From the NCBI GenBank assembly GCA_001828645.1, contig MHZD01000033.1:1-17489 (forward strand): DNA of 17,489 nucleotides, in the 5' to 3' direction. Both the position numbers and the translations under genes were made by a program. Below the pieces are notes generated by a model. The model made no database searches. It saw nothing but the letters and a program-made list of their open reading frames with translations, and was not told where the DNA came from. The stretch's first letter is position 1, and every line of letters begins with the position of its first letter. Source of the DNA: Planctomycetes bacterium RIFOXYC2_FULL_41_27 (GTDB lineage: Bacteria > Planctomycetota > Brocadiia > Brocadiales > Brocadiaceae). Positions 6,712-14,133 of the stretch are shown here, piece by piece.

Positions 6712-8225
6712 TGATCTGTATACCCATCGTTGCAAATAACCTTGAGGACGCTCTCCATGATACGGCAGAGGCATCAAAGGTTGCAGATATAGTCGAATTA
6801 CGCATTGACTATATAAAGAACGTTGACCTGAAACGTTTACTTGAAAAGTGTACAAAGCCTGTAATTGTAACCAACAGGCCTGTTCGGGAAGGAGGCAAGT
6901 TTGATGGAAGCGAAGAAGAAAGAATTGAACTCTTAAAACTTGCTCTACAGCTTCAGGCCGATTATGTGGATGTCGAACACGACAGCATTCAACACATTTG
7001 CAGGGGCACGGGACGCCTTGCCCACACAAATAAAACAAAATTAATAGTATCCTACCACAATTTCCGCGAGACACCAGGGGACTTAACCGATATTTACAAA
7101 AGACTCAGTCAGAGCGGCGTCGACATTGTAAAAATTGTTACCTATGCAAATAGCATTACAGACAATGTCAGGATATATCAACTTCTCAAACAATCTCAGA
7201 TGCCTATGATATCATTTTGTATGGGTGAATTAGGCATCATCAGCCGCATTTTGTATAAAAGATTTGGCAGTTATTTAACATTTGCATCTCTCCGTACAGG
7301 AAAAGAATCTGCCCCTGGTCAGATCAGTATCCATGAGCTTTTAAATACCTATCAGGCCCAGAAACAGGATAAACAGTCGTCAATCTATGGGTTGATTGGT
7401 AATCCAGTCGCTCATAGCATTAGTCCGATCATTCATAATACACTCTTTAAGGAAATGAATTTTAACAGCGTTTATGTTCCTTTTAAGGTAGATAATATAG
7501 GTGAATTTATAAAGGAATTTAGGGGATTAGATGTTAAAGGTTACAGTGTAACAATTCCTCATAAAGAGTCCGTAGTAAAATATCTGGATGCGGTCGACCC
7601 AATAGCAAAGAAAATCGGAGCCGTGAATACTATTGTAAACAGGGGTGGGCAACTGGTCGGTTTTAACACCGACTGTGAAGCAGCTATTAAAGTATTGGAA
7701 GGTGTCAATCAAGTATGCAGTAAGGGCGAACGGTCGTTCGTCCTTACAAAGGATGTGCATTTGAAAGGAAAAAAGGTCACATTGATTGGCGCTGGAGGTG
7801 TTGCTCGTGCAATTGCCTTCGGATTAAAGGAGCGCCAGGCGCAGATAACGATTATTAATAGAAATTACGAACGGGCACAATCACTTGCCAGGGACGTTGG
7901 ATGTCTTTGTAAAAAATTCGATGATCTGCAAGCGCTCGATACGGATATATTGATTAATGCCACTCCTGTAGGTATGTTTCCAAAAATCAATGAAACGCCA
8001 TTCGACAAGAATAAATTGAAATCCAATATGATCGTCTTTGATACTATTTATAATCCTATAGAAACTAAATTATTGCATGATGCTAAAACTCAAGGTTGTA
8101 AAACTATAAATGGTTTGTCGATGTTTATTCACCAAGCGGCGGCACAATTTAAACTATGGACAGGCCAAATGCCGTCTGTTGAAATAATAGAAAAAATCGC
8201 TTGTGAAAAGTTGACAATGGGATAA
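6711..8225 (+). CDS. aroDE: bifunctional 3-dehydroquinate dehydratase / shikimate dehydrogenase
   Basis: One 504-residue chain joins two successive shikimate-pathway enzymes. Residues 1 to about 215 are a type I dehydroquinase: ELRID (29-33), catalytic His116 in VSYHNF, Schiff-base Lys141 in DIVKIV, and the substrate-binding LRTGKESAPGQ (194-204). Residues about 225-500 are a shikimate dehydrogenase: HSISPIIHN (235-243), catalytic Lys285 in TIPHK, GAVNTI, Asp321 in FNTD, the NADP loop GAGGVA (360-365) and NATPVGMFP. A short extra loop (about 333-350) lies before the NADP domain. Fusion in this order is known from plants, chlamydiae and some planctomycetes, and allows dehydroshikimate to pass directly between active sites. 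It begins inside the leuA stop codon and lies upstream of aroK, so three biosynthetic genes share one direction. Confidence 0.93.
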   Translation: MICIPIVANNLEDALHDTAEASKVADIVELRIDYIKNVDLKRLLEKCTKPVIVTNRPVREGGKFDGSEEERIELLKLALQLQADYVDVEHDSIQHICRGTGRLAHTNKTKLIVSYHNFRETPGDLTDIYKRLSQSGVDIVKIVTYANSITDNVRIYQLLKQSQMPMISFCMGELGIISRILYKRFGSYLTFASLRTGKESAPGQISIHELLNTYQAQKQDKQSSIYGLIGNPVAHSISPIIHNTLFKEMNFNSVYVPFKVDNIGEFIKEFRGLDVKGYSVTIPHKESVVKYLDAVDPIAKKIGAVNTIVNRGGQLVGFNTDCEAAIKVLEGVNQVCSKGERSFVLTKDVHLKGKKVTLIGAGGVARAIAFGLKERQAQITIINRNYERAQSLARDVGCLCKKFDDLQALDTDILINATPVGMFPKINETPFDKNKLKSNMIVFDTIYNPIETKLLHDAKTQGCKTINGLSMFIHQAAAQFKLWTGQMPSVEIIEKIACEKLTMG

Positions 8226-8234
8226 TAATTTGGC

Positions 8235-8264
8235 CACAAATTTACACGAATAAGCACAAATGAA
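8235..8264 (+). repeat. three tandem 10-bp CACRAAT units before aroK
   Basis: CACAAATTTA, CACGAATAAG and CACAAATGAA follow one another without gaps between the aroDE stop and aroK. The 10-bp period places the units on one helix face. The ATG inside the third unit (8260) opens a frame into aroK but has no ribosome-binding site. It resembles CACGAAT-type dispersed repeats I recall from environmental genomes; that is unverified. Confidence 0.5.
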
Positions 8265-8293
8265 AAGAAAGAAGACAAAAACAAGTTATGGAG

Positions 8294-8310
8294 AAAGGGA
8301 GAATCTCTTG
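8294..8310 (+). promoter_or_regulatory. ribosome-binding site that selects a TTG start for aroK
   Basis: AAAGGGAGA (8294-8302) ends 5 nt before TTG 8308-8310. Translation from this TTG gives MNIILIGFRGTGKTT, the normal beginning of shikimate kinases. The upstream ATG at 8260 would add 16 Lys-rich residues unlike the family and has no such site. Confidence 0.75.
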
Positions 8311-8844
8311 AATATCATCTTGATTGGTTTTCGTGGTACCGGTAAAACCACTATTGGCAAAATGCTCGCGCAACGGCTTGGCAAGGAATTTGTTGATGCC
8401 GATGAGTATTTAGAGCAAAAGGAAGGAAAGACTATCAAAGACATCTTTTCGGAAGGCGGAGAAAAGCTCTTTCGGGAAATCGAAACTCAGATCATTGCAG
8501 AATTGTGTCGTTTAGATAATAGAGTTGTAGCTACCGGTGGAGGGGCAATCCTTCGGGAAGAAAATGTAAGAGCGCTCAGAAAGAGTGGAATCATAATCCT
8601 TTTAGAAGCGGACGCTGATACCATTTATGAACGAATTCATAAGAATACCCTAGCAGGACAAAGAAGGCCCAACCTTACGAATCAAGGAGGATACCAGGAA
8701 ATTGAATATCTTTTAGAACACAGAAGGCCGCTTTATGACAGAACAGCGGATTTTGTAATAAACACAACCAGTATGTCCGCCGTTGATGCTGCAAATAAAA
8801 TAATAACCTTTATTAAGAATCATGTTGTAAATTTAAGAAAATAG
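8308..8844 (+). CDS. aroK: shikimate kinase (TTG start)
   Basis: AroK phosphorylates shikimate at the 3-hydroxyl with ATP, the pathway step after AroE. From the TTG start the protein has 178 residues, typical of the family. It shows the Walker A loop GFRGTGKTT (7-15), FVDADEYLE with the magnesium/shikimate-binding Asp (29-36), FREIE (55-59), TGGGA (76-80), the lid region around QRRPNL (118-123) and HRRPLYDRTAD (138-148). It is separated from aroDE by 82 bp that include the CACRAAT repeat, yet lies in the same direction and pathway, so co-transcription is likely. An ATG at 8260 is in frame but poorly supported (see the ribosome-binding-site entry). Confidence 0.92.
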   Translation: MNIILIGFRGTGKTTIGKMLAQRLGKEFVDADEYLEQKEGKTIKDIFSEGGEKLFREIETQIIAELCRLDNRVVATGGGAILREENVRALRKSGIIILLEADADTIYERIHKNTLAGQRRPNLTNQGGYQEIEYLLEHRRPLYDRTADFVINTTSMSAVDAANKIITFIKNHVVNLRK

Positions 8845-8893
8845 TGCCGAAATTACCTTCTGGAGTTATTGATTTCTTTTACTATTCTAAGTA

Positions 8894-9037
8894 CTATTTT
8901 TTCATAGGATTGTGTGAGTTTTTCTTTATCTTTTTTTCCAGTAACTTCAGAGGCTTACTTTTTATCTCACCCAGAAGTTCATTAATTTTCTTTGTGAGCG
9001 ATAATGCAGCCTCAGCGTTTAAATACAGGATTTTCAA
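8894..9037 (-). pseudogene. possible remnant of a leftward gene
   Basis: The 195 bp between aroK and the first GT-C gene hold no intact gene. On the minus strand a 47-codon frame, open from a TTG at 9037 to TAG at 8896-8894, reads as a charged amphipathic helical tail (NAEAALSLTKKINELLGEI, then Lys-rich). The composition looks more protein-like than chance, but there is no ribosome-binding site and an in-frame stop lies just upstream. It may be the C-terminal stump of a decayed gene, or nothing. I recognise no family. Confidence 0.2.
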
Positions 9038-9039
9038 GG

Positions 9040-11142
9040 ATGAGGGTAAGAATTTCTAATATAAATTATTATCAATGGTTGAAAAACAATGCATACATGT
9101 TGCTAATAATATTTTTAGCAATCTTTTTACGTGTTATTAACTTGAGTTGGGTACCCAATGGTTTTTATTGTGACGAGGCATCCATTGGTTACAATGCCTA
9201 TTCTATTCTTCAAACCGGCAAAGATGAGCATGGCGAGATATTGCCTTTATATTTCAAGGCATTCGGAGAATATAAAAATCCTGTCTATATATACACAGTA
9301 ATTCCTTTCATAAAAATCTTTGGCTTAAATGAGTTTGCTGTAAGGTTTACCTCGGCAATGTTCGGGGTATTGACTGTGTATTGTACTTACCTGGTAGCAA
9401 AACAACTGTTTAATAAAACTGTTGGACTAATTGCTGCATTACTTTTAACAATATCTCCATGGCATTTGCAATTTAGCCGCATTGCGTTTGAGGCTATTTC
9501 ACTGCCATGCTTTTTCACGATCAGCTTCTACTTTTTACTGAAAGGACTTAATAAAGGTAGATATCTATTTTATAGTGCCATTTTGTTTGCGCTAACCTTT
9601 TACACTTATGCCCCGGCAAAGGTATTTGTACCGCTTTTTCTTGCAGGTTTCTTTACTCTAAATTTTCGTGGTTTATTACAATTCAAACGGGAATTTGTAT
9701 TGTCTCTATTAATTGGATTGCTTATTTTAGCACCACTTTTAATATTAACTTTTAAAGGGGAAGGACAGTCAAGGTTTAATATTATTTCTATTTTTACTGA
9801 ACATTCTTTGGGAATGACAAGAGATGGTATTTTAAATGATAAGTACTGGGTGCCGTCTTTTTTTAAAAGCCTTGTAAACAATAAAATATTTTTGATTTCA
9901 TATTCTTTTATTAGAAATTATTTATTACACGTTTCTCCTGATTTCCTGTTTTTTAAGGGTGACCTGAATTCAAGACATAACATCGGGGCGATAGGACAGC
10001 TATATAGATTTGAATGTATACTTCTTGTCATTGGATTAATCTTCATTTTTGTAAAGAGGCGGAAAGAGTATTTAATTCTGGCGTGGTGGTTTTTTATGTT
10101 TCCAGTGTCTTCGAGTTTAACGTATGAGAGTATTCCTCACGCCGTAAGGACAATATGTGGACTGCCTGTTTTCCAGATAATTGCTGCTGTAAGCATAGAT
10201 TCATTATACGGATATTTTAAGCAGATTGACAAAAGTAGATTTCAGTATAGGGAATATATCACATACGTTATTATATCAATATCTATCGCCTTTCTAGTGC
10301 TAGTAGTTTTCAATATAAGATACTATTTTGCGAGGTATTACAAGGTGTATTCCAGTGTTTTTTATGGTTCGTTTGATTATGGAATGAAGGAGATTATTCA
10401 GAGTACTGAAAATTTAAGAAATATTGATTTTTATAGTTTTTCCGGTATGGGTAACCCCTATATATTCGTGTTGTTCTATACAGGATATAACCCTGCAGAA
10501 TGGCAGAATGCGGATCGTTTTGATAAATATTCTTTTGATGGTTTTAGCCGCAGTACGAACAGGAAACAGGCATTAATTGTCAGGGCAGGTAATTTCCCCC
10601 AGTATAAAACTATTCAAACAATATTTTTTCCGGATGGTAGGGCAGGTTATGAAATCAAGGAGGTTGCCGAGAGACGGGTTGATGTATTAGATATTGCTGA
10701 TATAAGACCCGAATTTATCGGTGGTTTAAGGGGAAGTTATTATAACGGAAAGTATTTTAATAATTCTGTCCTTTCAAGAACGGATAAGGTTATAAACTTT
10801 GATTGGGGACGCGGTTCTCCTGTTAACGGCGTGAATGGCGATAATTTTTCAGTGCGCTGGGAAGGCTTGGTAAAGGTTGATTCCAGTGGAGAATATAAAT
10901 TCTATACTGTTAGTGATGATGGTGTAAGGTTGATAATTGATGAACACACCATTATTGATAACTGGAAGCCGCATCGGGAAACCGAAGATTCTGCTGCAAT
11001 TTACATGGACAGGGGCTGGCACAGGATTACTATTGAATATAATGATATAGGTTTTGATGCGATAATTAAACTGTTATGGAGTACGCCGTCAATGAATAGA
11101 ACGGTTGTACCTTCAGATCGCTTGAGCTTTTATGATAAGTAA
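9040..11142 (+). CDS. GT-C (PMT/ArnT-like) membrane glycosyltransferase with C-terminal PA14 domain, copy 1
   Basis: This 700-residue protein has about ten membrane segments in residues 15-430. Its first external loop contains CDEASIGYN, with the acidic pair Asp45-Glu46 typical of GT-C enzymes that take sugars from polyprenyl phosphate. FAVRFTSAMFG and SPWHLQFSR are also PMT/ArnT-like. After the membrane part comes a soluble region and then a PA14 domain at about 561-695 (YYNGKYF, VRWEGLVKV, SDDGVRLIIDE, WHRITIEY, LLWSTP). Acceptor and sugar are unknown; PA14 would sit outside and probably binds carbohydrate. I start at ATG 9040, which has AGGA 9 nt upstream and gives a basic N-terminus. An in-frame ATG at 9004 adds 12 residues with a poorer site. 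It is the first of three proteins of this architecture. Confidence 0.85.
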   Translation: MRVRISNINYYQWLKNNAYMLLIIFLAIFLRVINLSWVPNGFYCDEASIGYNAYSILQTGKDEHGEILPLYFKAFGEYKNPVYIYTVIPFIKIFGLNEFAVRFTSAMFGVLTVYCTYLVAKQLFNKTVGLIAALLLTISPWHLQFSRIAFEAISLPCFFTISFYFLLKGLNKGRYLFYSAILFALTFYTYAPAKVFVPLFLAGFFTLNFRGLLQFKREFVLSLLIGLLILAPLLILTFKGEGQSRFNIISIFTEHSLGMTRDGILNDKYWVPSFFKSLVNNKIFLISYSFIRNYLLHVSPDFLFFKGDLNSRHNIGAIGQLYRFECILLVIGLIFIFVKRRKEYLILAWWFFMFPVSSSLTYESIPHAVRTICGLPVFQIIAAVSIDSLYGYFKQIDKSRFQYREYITYVIISISIAFLVLVVFNIRYYFARYYKVYSSVFYGSFDYGMKEIIQSTENLRNIDFYSFSGMGNPYIFVLFYTGYNPAEWQNADRFDKYSFDGFSRSTNRKQALIVRAGNFPQYKTIQTIFFPDGRAGYEIKEVAERRVDVLDIADIRPEFIGGLRGSYYNGKYFNNSVLSRTDKVINFDWGRGSPVNGVNGDNFSVRWEGLVKVDSSGEYKFYTVSDDGVRLIIDEHTIIDNWKPHRETEDSAAIYMDRGWHRITIEYNDIGFDAIIKLLWSTPSMNRTVVPSDRLSFYDK

Positions 11143-11194
11143 GATTAAATTCTATTGTTTCCTGACAAATCACAAAGATTGAGGAAGAAAATAT

Positions 11195-13654
11195 ATGGAG
11201 TCTGTTGTCCTATTTATAATTGTTTCTGTTATTGCCGGGTTTTTACTTACTTACTTTTTGTCAGCAAGGTATTCCATACTTGAAAGAATTGCTTATGGCA
11301 TGGTTGTTGGTTTAGGACTCCATACATGGATTGTTTATCTCCTTTCGTTGATATGGGGACTCCAGTTCAAGAGTATATACATATCAATGTGTCTGCTATG
11401 TATTTTTATTGCTGTATTTTTGACTATTAAATGGGGGTATTTAAAAGGAAAGATAGTAAATGAGATAACCGATATAAGGGGGGATTTTCTTCAGAATAAG
11501 ATATCGTATTTTGTTCATATTGCTGTATTTTCGTTCTTTACTACAATCTTCTGCCGTTTGTTTTACAGGACGGTAATATGGAAAAGCGATGGATTATATA
11601 TTGGTTTGGCAAATAACTACGGCGACCTTCCATTGCACCTTGCCTATATTACATCATTTGTATTGGGTGATAACGTTCCGCCACAAGACCCATCTTTTGC
11701 TGGCGAAAAACTCTGCTATCCTTTCCTTTCAGATTTTTTGTCGGCTATTTTTTTAAAATTGGGTTTAGATTTCAAGGATATATTTTTTATACCCGGTTTT
11801 TTATTAACAGTTTCATTCTATTGTATCCTTTATTACTTTACTTATCGTTTAACGAAGAGAAGACTTGCTGCAATTATTTCTCCATTTATATTCTTCTTTA
11901 CAGGGGGTTTTGGTTTTTATTATTTCTTTCAGGACCTAGCAAATACATCCGGTAGTTTATGGTCATTCCTGATGAATTTACCAAGGGATTATACAAAAAT
12001 AGAACCACTGAATTATCGCTGGATTACACCATTATCGTGCTTGAACGTACCGCAAAGGCCGTTCTTATTTGGTTTCCCAATCAACATGTTAATCTTTTTA
12101 CTTCTTTATACAGGTATTGAGCGGAAAAATTGGAGAGAATTTTTATTTGCCGGTATCCTTGCTGGTTCACTGCCTTTGTTTCATACGCACAGCTTCCTTG
12201 CTATGCTTATGGTTACAATACCGCTTGGACTTGTTTTCTGGGACTGGCGCAGGTGGTTCCTATTCTTCATGCCTGCATTTGTATTATCTTTACCTCAGGT
12301 GTTATATCTTTCAGAACACGTTGGAGGCGAGGGATTCTTTAAGCCCTATTTTGGCTGGGTGGTAGGCAACGAAAATCCATTCTGGTTCTGGTTGAAGAAT
12401 ACTACACTTTTCTGGCCATTGGTTATTGGTGGATTTGTGCTTATTTTTACTTTTTATAGAGATGCAAATAACAATGTCCATATCCGTTCTGGGTTCTATT
12501 TATTAACATTCTTGATACCTTTTCTATTACCCAATGTAATGCTATTTGCGCCGTGGGACTGGGATAATATAAAGATTTTGATATACTGGTTTTTAGGCAC
12601 TATTCCTGTTGCCGCTTTAGCGTTGACTTGTCTATGGGATGCATTTACAAAGGATAAAAAGGTAGAAGGAATTTCTGGAGAAGGCAAACATTCTGTATCG
12701 ATTAATATCGCTTTACCATATAAAATCCTTTTAAGGGCAGGGTTTTTAATAATAATGTTTATCATTACTGCGTCGGGCGGTATTGATGTGTTCAGATATG
12801 CAATCGCACCTGTGAATGGGTCAAAGGAATTTTCTACAGAAGAAGTTGAAATTGCTAAACAAATATCTACCTTAACTCCTTTAGATGCTGTTTTTTTAAA
12901 TGCACCTATTTTTAATCACCTTGTATTTATGACAGGCAGAAAGACTTTGATGGGCTGGCCTCCGCATATATGGAGTCATGGTTACGATGAGAGCCAAACG
13001 CGTGAAAATGATATAAAAATAATGTTAAGAGGCAAGCCCGAGGCATTTCAATTGGTAGATAAGTATAAACCAGACTATGCTATAGTAGGTCCGCATGAAA
13101 GAAGGATTGGTGTAAATAAAAAATATTTTGATAATAATTATTCATGCATTATTACGACAAAATACTATAATGTTTACGACCTTAATAAAAAGAAACAGAC
13201 GTTTCAAGTTGGTAGTAAAGATTCTCCTGATAAGAAATACGGCCTGAATGTTTACTACTTTAATAATTTAAACTGGGAGGGGGAACCTGTGTACGAAGAA
13301 GTTGACTCTTACATTGAATTTAATTATTCAAGTGACAACGAGAAACCGGTATCCGGTCCTTTTAGCGCCATTTGGGAAGGATTTATTGATGTTGACATAA
13401 CAGGTATGTACTCGTTTCAGTTGGCATCAGATGATGGTTCATGGCTCTATATAGGCGATAAACTTGTAATAGATAACGGTGGTTACCATGCCAGGAAGTC
13501 TGCAAATAATAAAATCTTATTAAATGAAGGTAAACATAGAATTAAGATTAAATATTTTGACGGCGGTGGAGGGGCCGTTCTTGACTTGTTATGGACTCCA
13601 CCTGGTAGTGTAGAAGAAAAGATACCGGCAGAAAGATTGAAGATAAAAGATTAA
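11195..13654 (+). CDS. large GT-C-like membrane protein with C-terminal PA14 domain, copy 2
   Basis: At 819 residues this is the largest and most divergent of the three. It has about a dozen membrane spans. The key early loop reads NNYGDLPLHLAYITSF (140-155); Asp144 may be the GT-C catalytic acid, although the pattern is not the usual DE pair. An SDGLYIG precedes it and YPFLSDFLSA follows. A soluble segment (about 560-660) and a PA14 domain (about 682-815: WEGFIDVD, SDDGSWLYIG, KYFDGGGGAVLDLLWTPPG) complete it. Its PA14 is closer to copy 3 than to copy 1. GAGGAAG lies 7 nt before the ATG, and 52 bp separate it from copy 1. Its last codons (LKIKD and stop) lie inside an inverted repeat that flanks the next gene, suggesting that the original C-terminus was altered. 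Glycosyl transfer is inferred, not certain. Confidence 0.78.
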   Translation: MESVVLFIIVSVIAGFLLTYFLSARYSILERIAYGMVVGLGLHTWIVYLLSLIWGLQFKSIYISMCLLCIFIAVFLTIKWGYLKGKIVNEITDIRGDFLQNKISYFVHIAVFSFFTTIFCRLFYRTVIWKSDGLYIGLANNYGDLPLHLAYITSFVLGDNVPPQDPSFAGEKLCYPFLSDFLSAIFLKLGLDFKDIFFIPGFLLTVSFYCILYYFTYRLTKRRLAAIISPFIFFFTGGFGFYYFFQDLANTSGSLWSFLMNLPRDYTKIEPLNYRWITPLSCLNVPQRPFLFGFPINMLIFLLLYTGIERKNWREFLFAGILAGSLPLFHTHSFLAMLMVTIPLGLVFWDWRRWFLFFMPAFVLSLPQVLYLSEHVGGEGFFKPYFGWVVGNENPFWFWLKNTTLFWPLVIGGFVLIFTFYRDANNNVHIRSGFYLLTFLIPFLLPNVMLFAPWDWDNIKILIYWFLGTIPVAALALTCLWDAFTKDKKVEGISGEGKHSVSINIALPYKILLRAGFLIIMFIITASGGIDVFRYAIAPVNGSKEFSTEEVEIAKQISTLTPLDAVFLNAPIFNHLVFMTGRKTLMGWPPHIWSHGYDESQTRENDIKIMLRGKPEAFQLVDKYKPDYAIVGPHERRIGVNKKYFDNNYSCIITTKYYNVYDLNKKKQTFQVGSKDSPDKKYGLNVYYFNNLNWEGEPVYEEVDSYIEFNYSSDNEKPVSGPFSAIWEGFIDVDITGMYSFQLASDDGSWLYIGDKLVIDNGGYHARKSANNKILLNEGKHRIKIKYFDGGGGAVLDLLWTPPGSVEEKIPAERLKIKD

Positions 13655-13665
13655 AGACAAAAGAT
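13637..13665 (+). repeat. left inverted repeat of the four-helix-bundle gene unit
   Basis: TTGAAGAT followed by AAAAGATTAAAGA appears here and, on the opposite strand, at 14101-14130, where 7 extra bases (TAAAGAT) lie between the two blocks. It begins inside the last codons of the copy 2 gene and ends 17 bp before the four-helix-bundle ATG. The sequence is A-rich and low in complexity, but the order of both blocks is shared. Confidence 0.6.
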
Positions 13666-13682
13666 AAAAAGGAGAAAGTGAC

Positions 13683-14087
13683 ATGACGATAAAATATAAC
13701 GTTGAGTCTAAAAAAGGCAAATTGGTTATATCTGAAAAAACTGTGAACTATAAAATAGATTTGAGAGAACGTTTAGTTGATTTTGCTGTAAATACTATTA
13801 AATTTTTAGGAACTATTCATTACAGAAAAGAATATGACGTGATTCGTTATCAGTTATCAAAAGCTGCTACCTCAATTGGCGCTAATTATGAAGAAAGTCA
13901 GGCCTCTACACCAAAGGAATTCCACGCAAAAGTAGCAATAAGTCTGAGAGAATCACTGGAAACCTGTTTTTGGTACAAAGTTATAAACAAACTCAACCTG
14001 GGAAAAGAAGATATACGCAGATATTTAATCCAAGAATCAAAAGAAATATCTCTAATCATGGGTTCAATTGCATCAAAAACTAAATAA
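13683..14087 (+). CDS. four-helix-bundle protein (23S rRNA intervening-sequence protein family)
   Basis: The 134-residue product matches the small four-helix-bundle family found in 23S rRNA intervening sequences and related to the Avd protein of diversity-generating retroelements. Visible hallmarks are DLRERLVDFAV (about 26-36), the central YQLSKAATSIGANYEESQA (about 57-75), FHAKVAISLRESLET (about 80-94) and W-Y-K-V. The family forms homo-oligomeric bundles and its function is unresolved. An AAGGAG 8 nt upstream of ATG 13683 provides its own translation signal. It sits between two GT-C-PA14 genes and is bracketed by inverted repeats, so it looks like an inserted unit rather than a member of the glycosylation set. 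It is intact, with no frameshift. Confidence 0.85.
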   Translation: MTIKYNVESKKGKLVISEKTVNYKIDLRERLVDFAVNTIKFLGTIHYRKEYDVIRYQLSKAATSIGANYEESQASTPKEFHAKVAISLRESLETCFWYKVINKLNLGKEDIRRYLIQESKEISLIMGSIASKTK

Positions 14088-14100
14088 CAATAGAATTGTT

Positions 14101-14130
14101 TCTCTTTAATCTTTTATCTTTAATCTTCAA
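14101..14130 (-). repeat. right inverted repeat of the four-helix-bundle gene unit
   Basis: Read on the minus strand it begins TTGAAGATTAAAGAT and continues AAAAGATTAAAGA, matching the left repeat apart from a 7-base insertion. It ends 3 bp before the ATG of copy 3 and fills the place where that gene's ribosome-binding site should be. Confidence 0.6.
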
Positions 14131-14133
14131 ACC

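Noticed and set aside
6517..7074. A 185-codon open frame on the minus strand across the leuA/aroDE junction
   Set aside because: It is fully antisense to two genes with clear catalytic motifs, is Cys-rich in an unstructured way, and matches no family. It is a shadow frame.
8260..8307. ATG 8260 as the aroK start
   Set aside because: It lies inside a tandem repeat, has no Shine-Dalgarno site, and adds a Lys-rich extension absent from shikimate kinases. TTG 8308 fits better.
13683..14087. Four-helix-bundle gene as part of a diversity-generating retroelement (Avd homologue)
   Set aside because: No reverse transcriptase, template repeat or variable repeat is visible nearby, and the flanking genes are glycosyltransferase-like.
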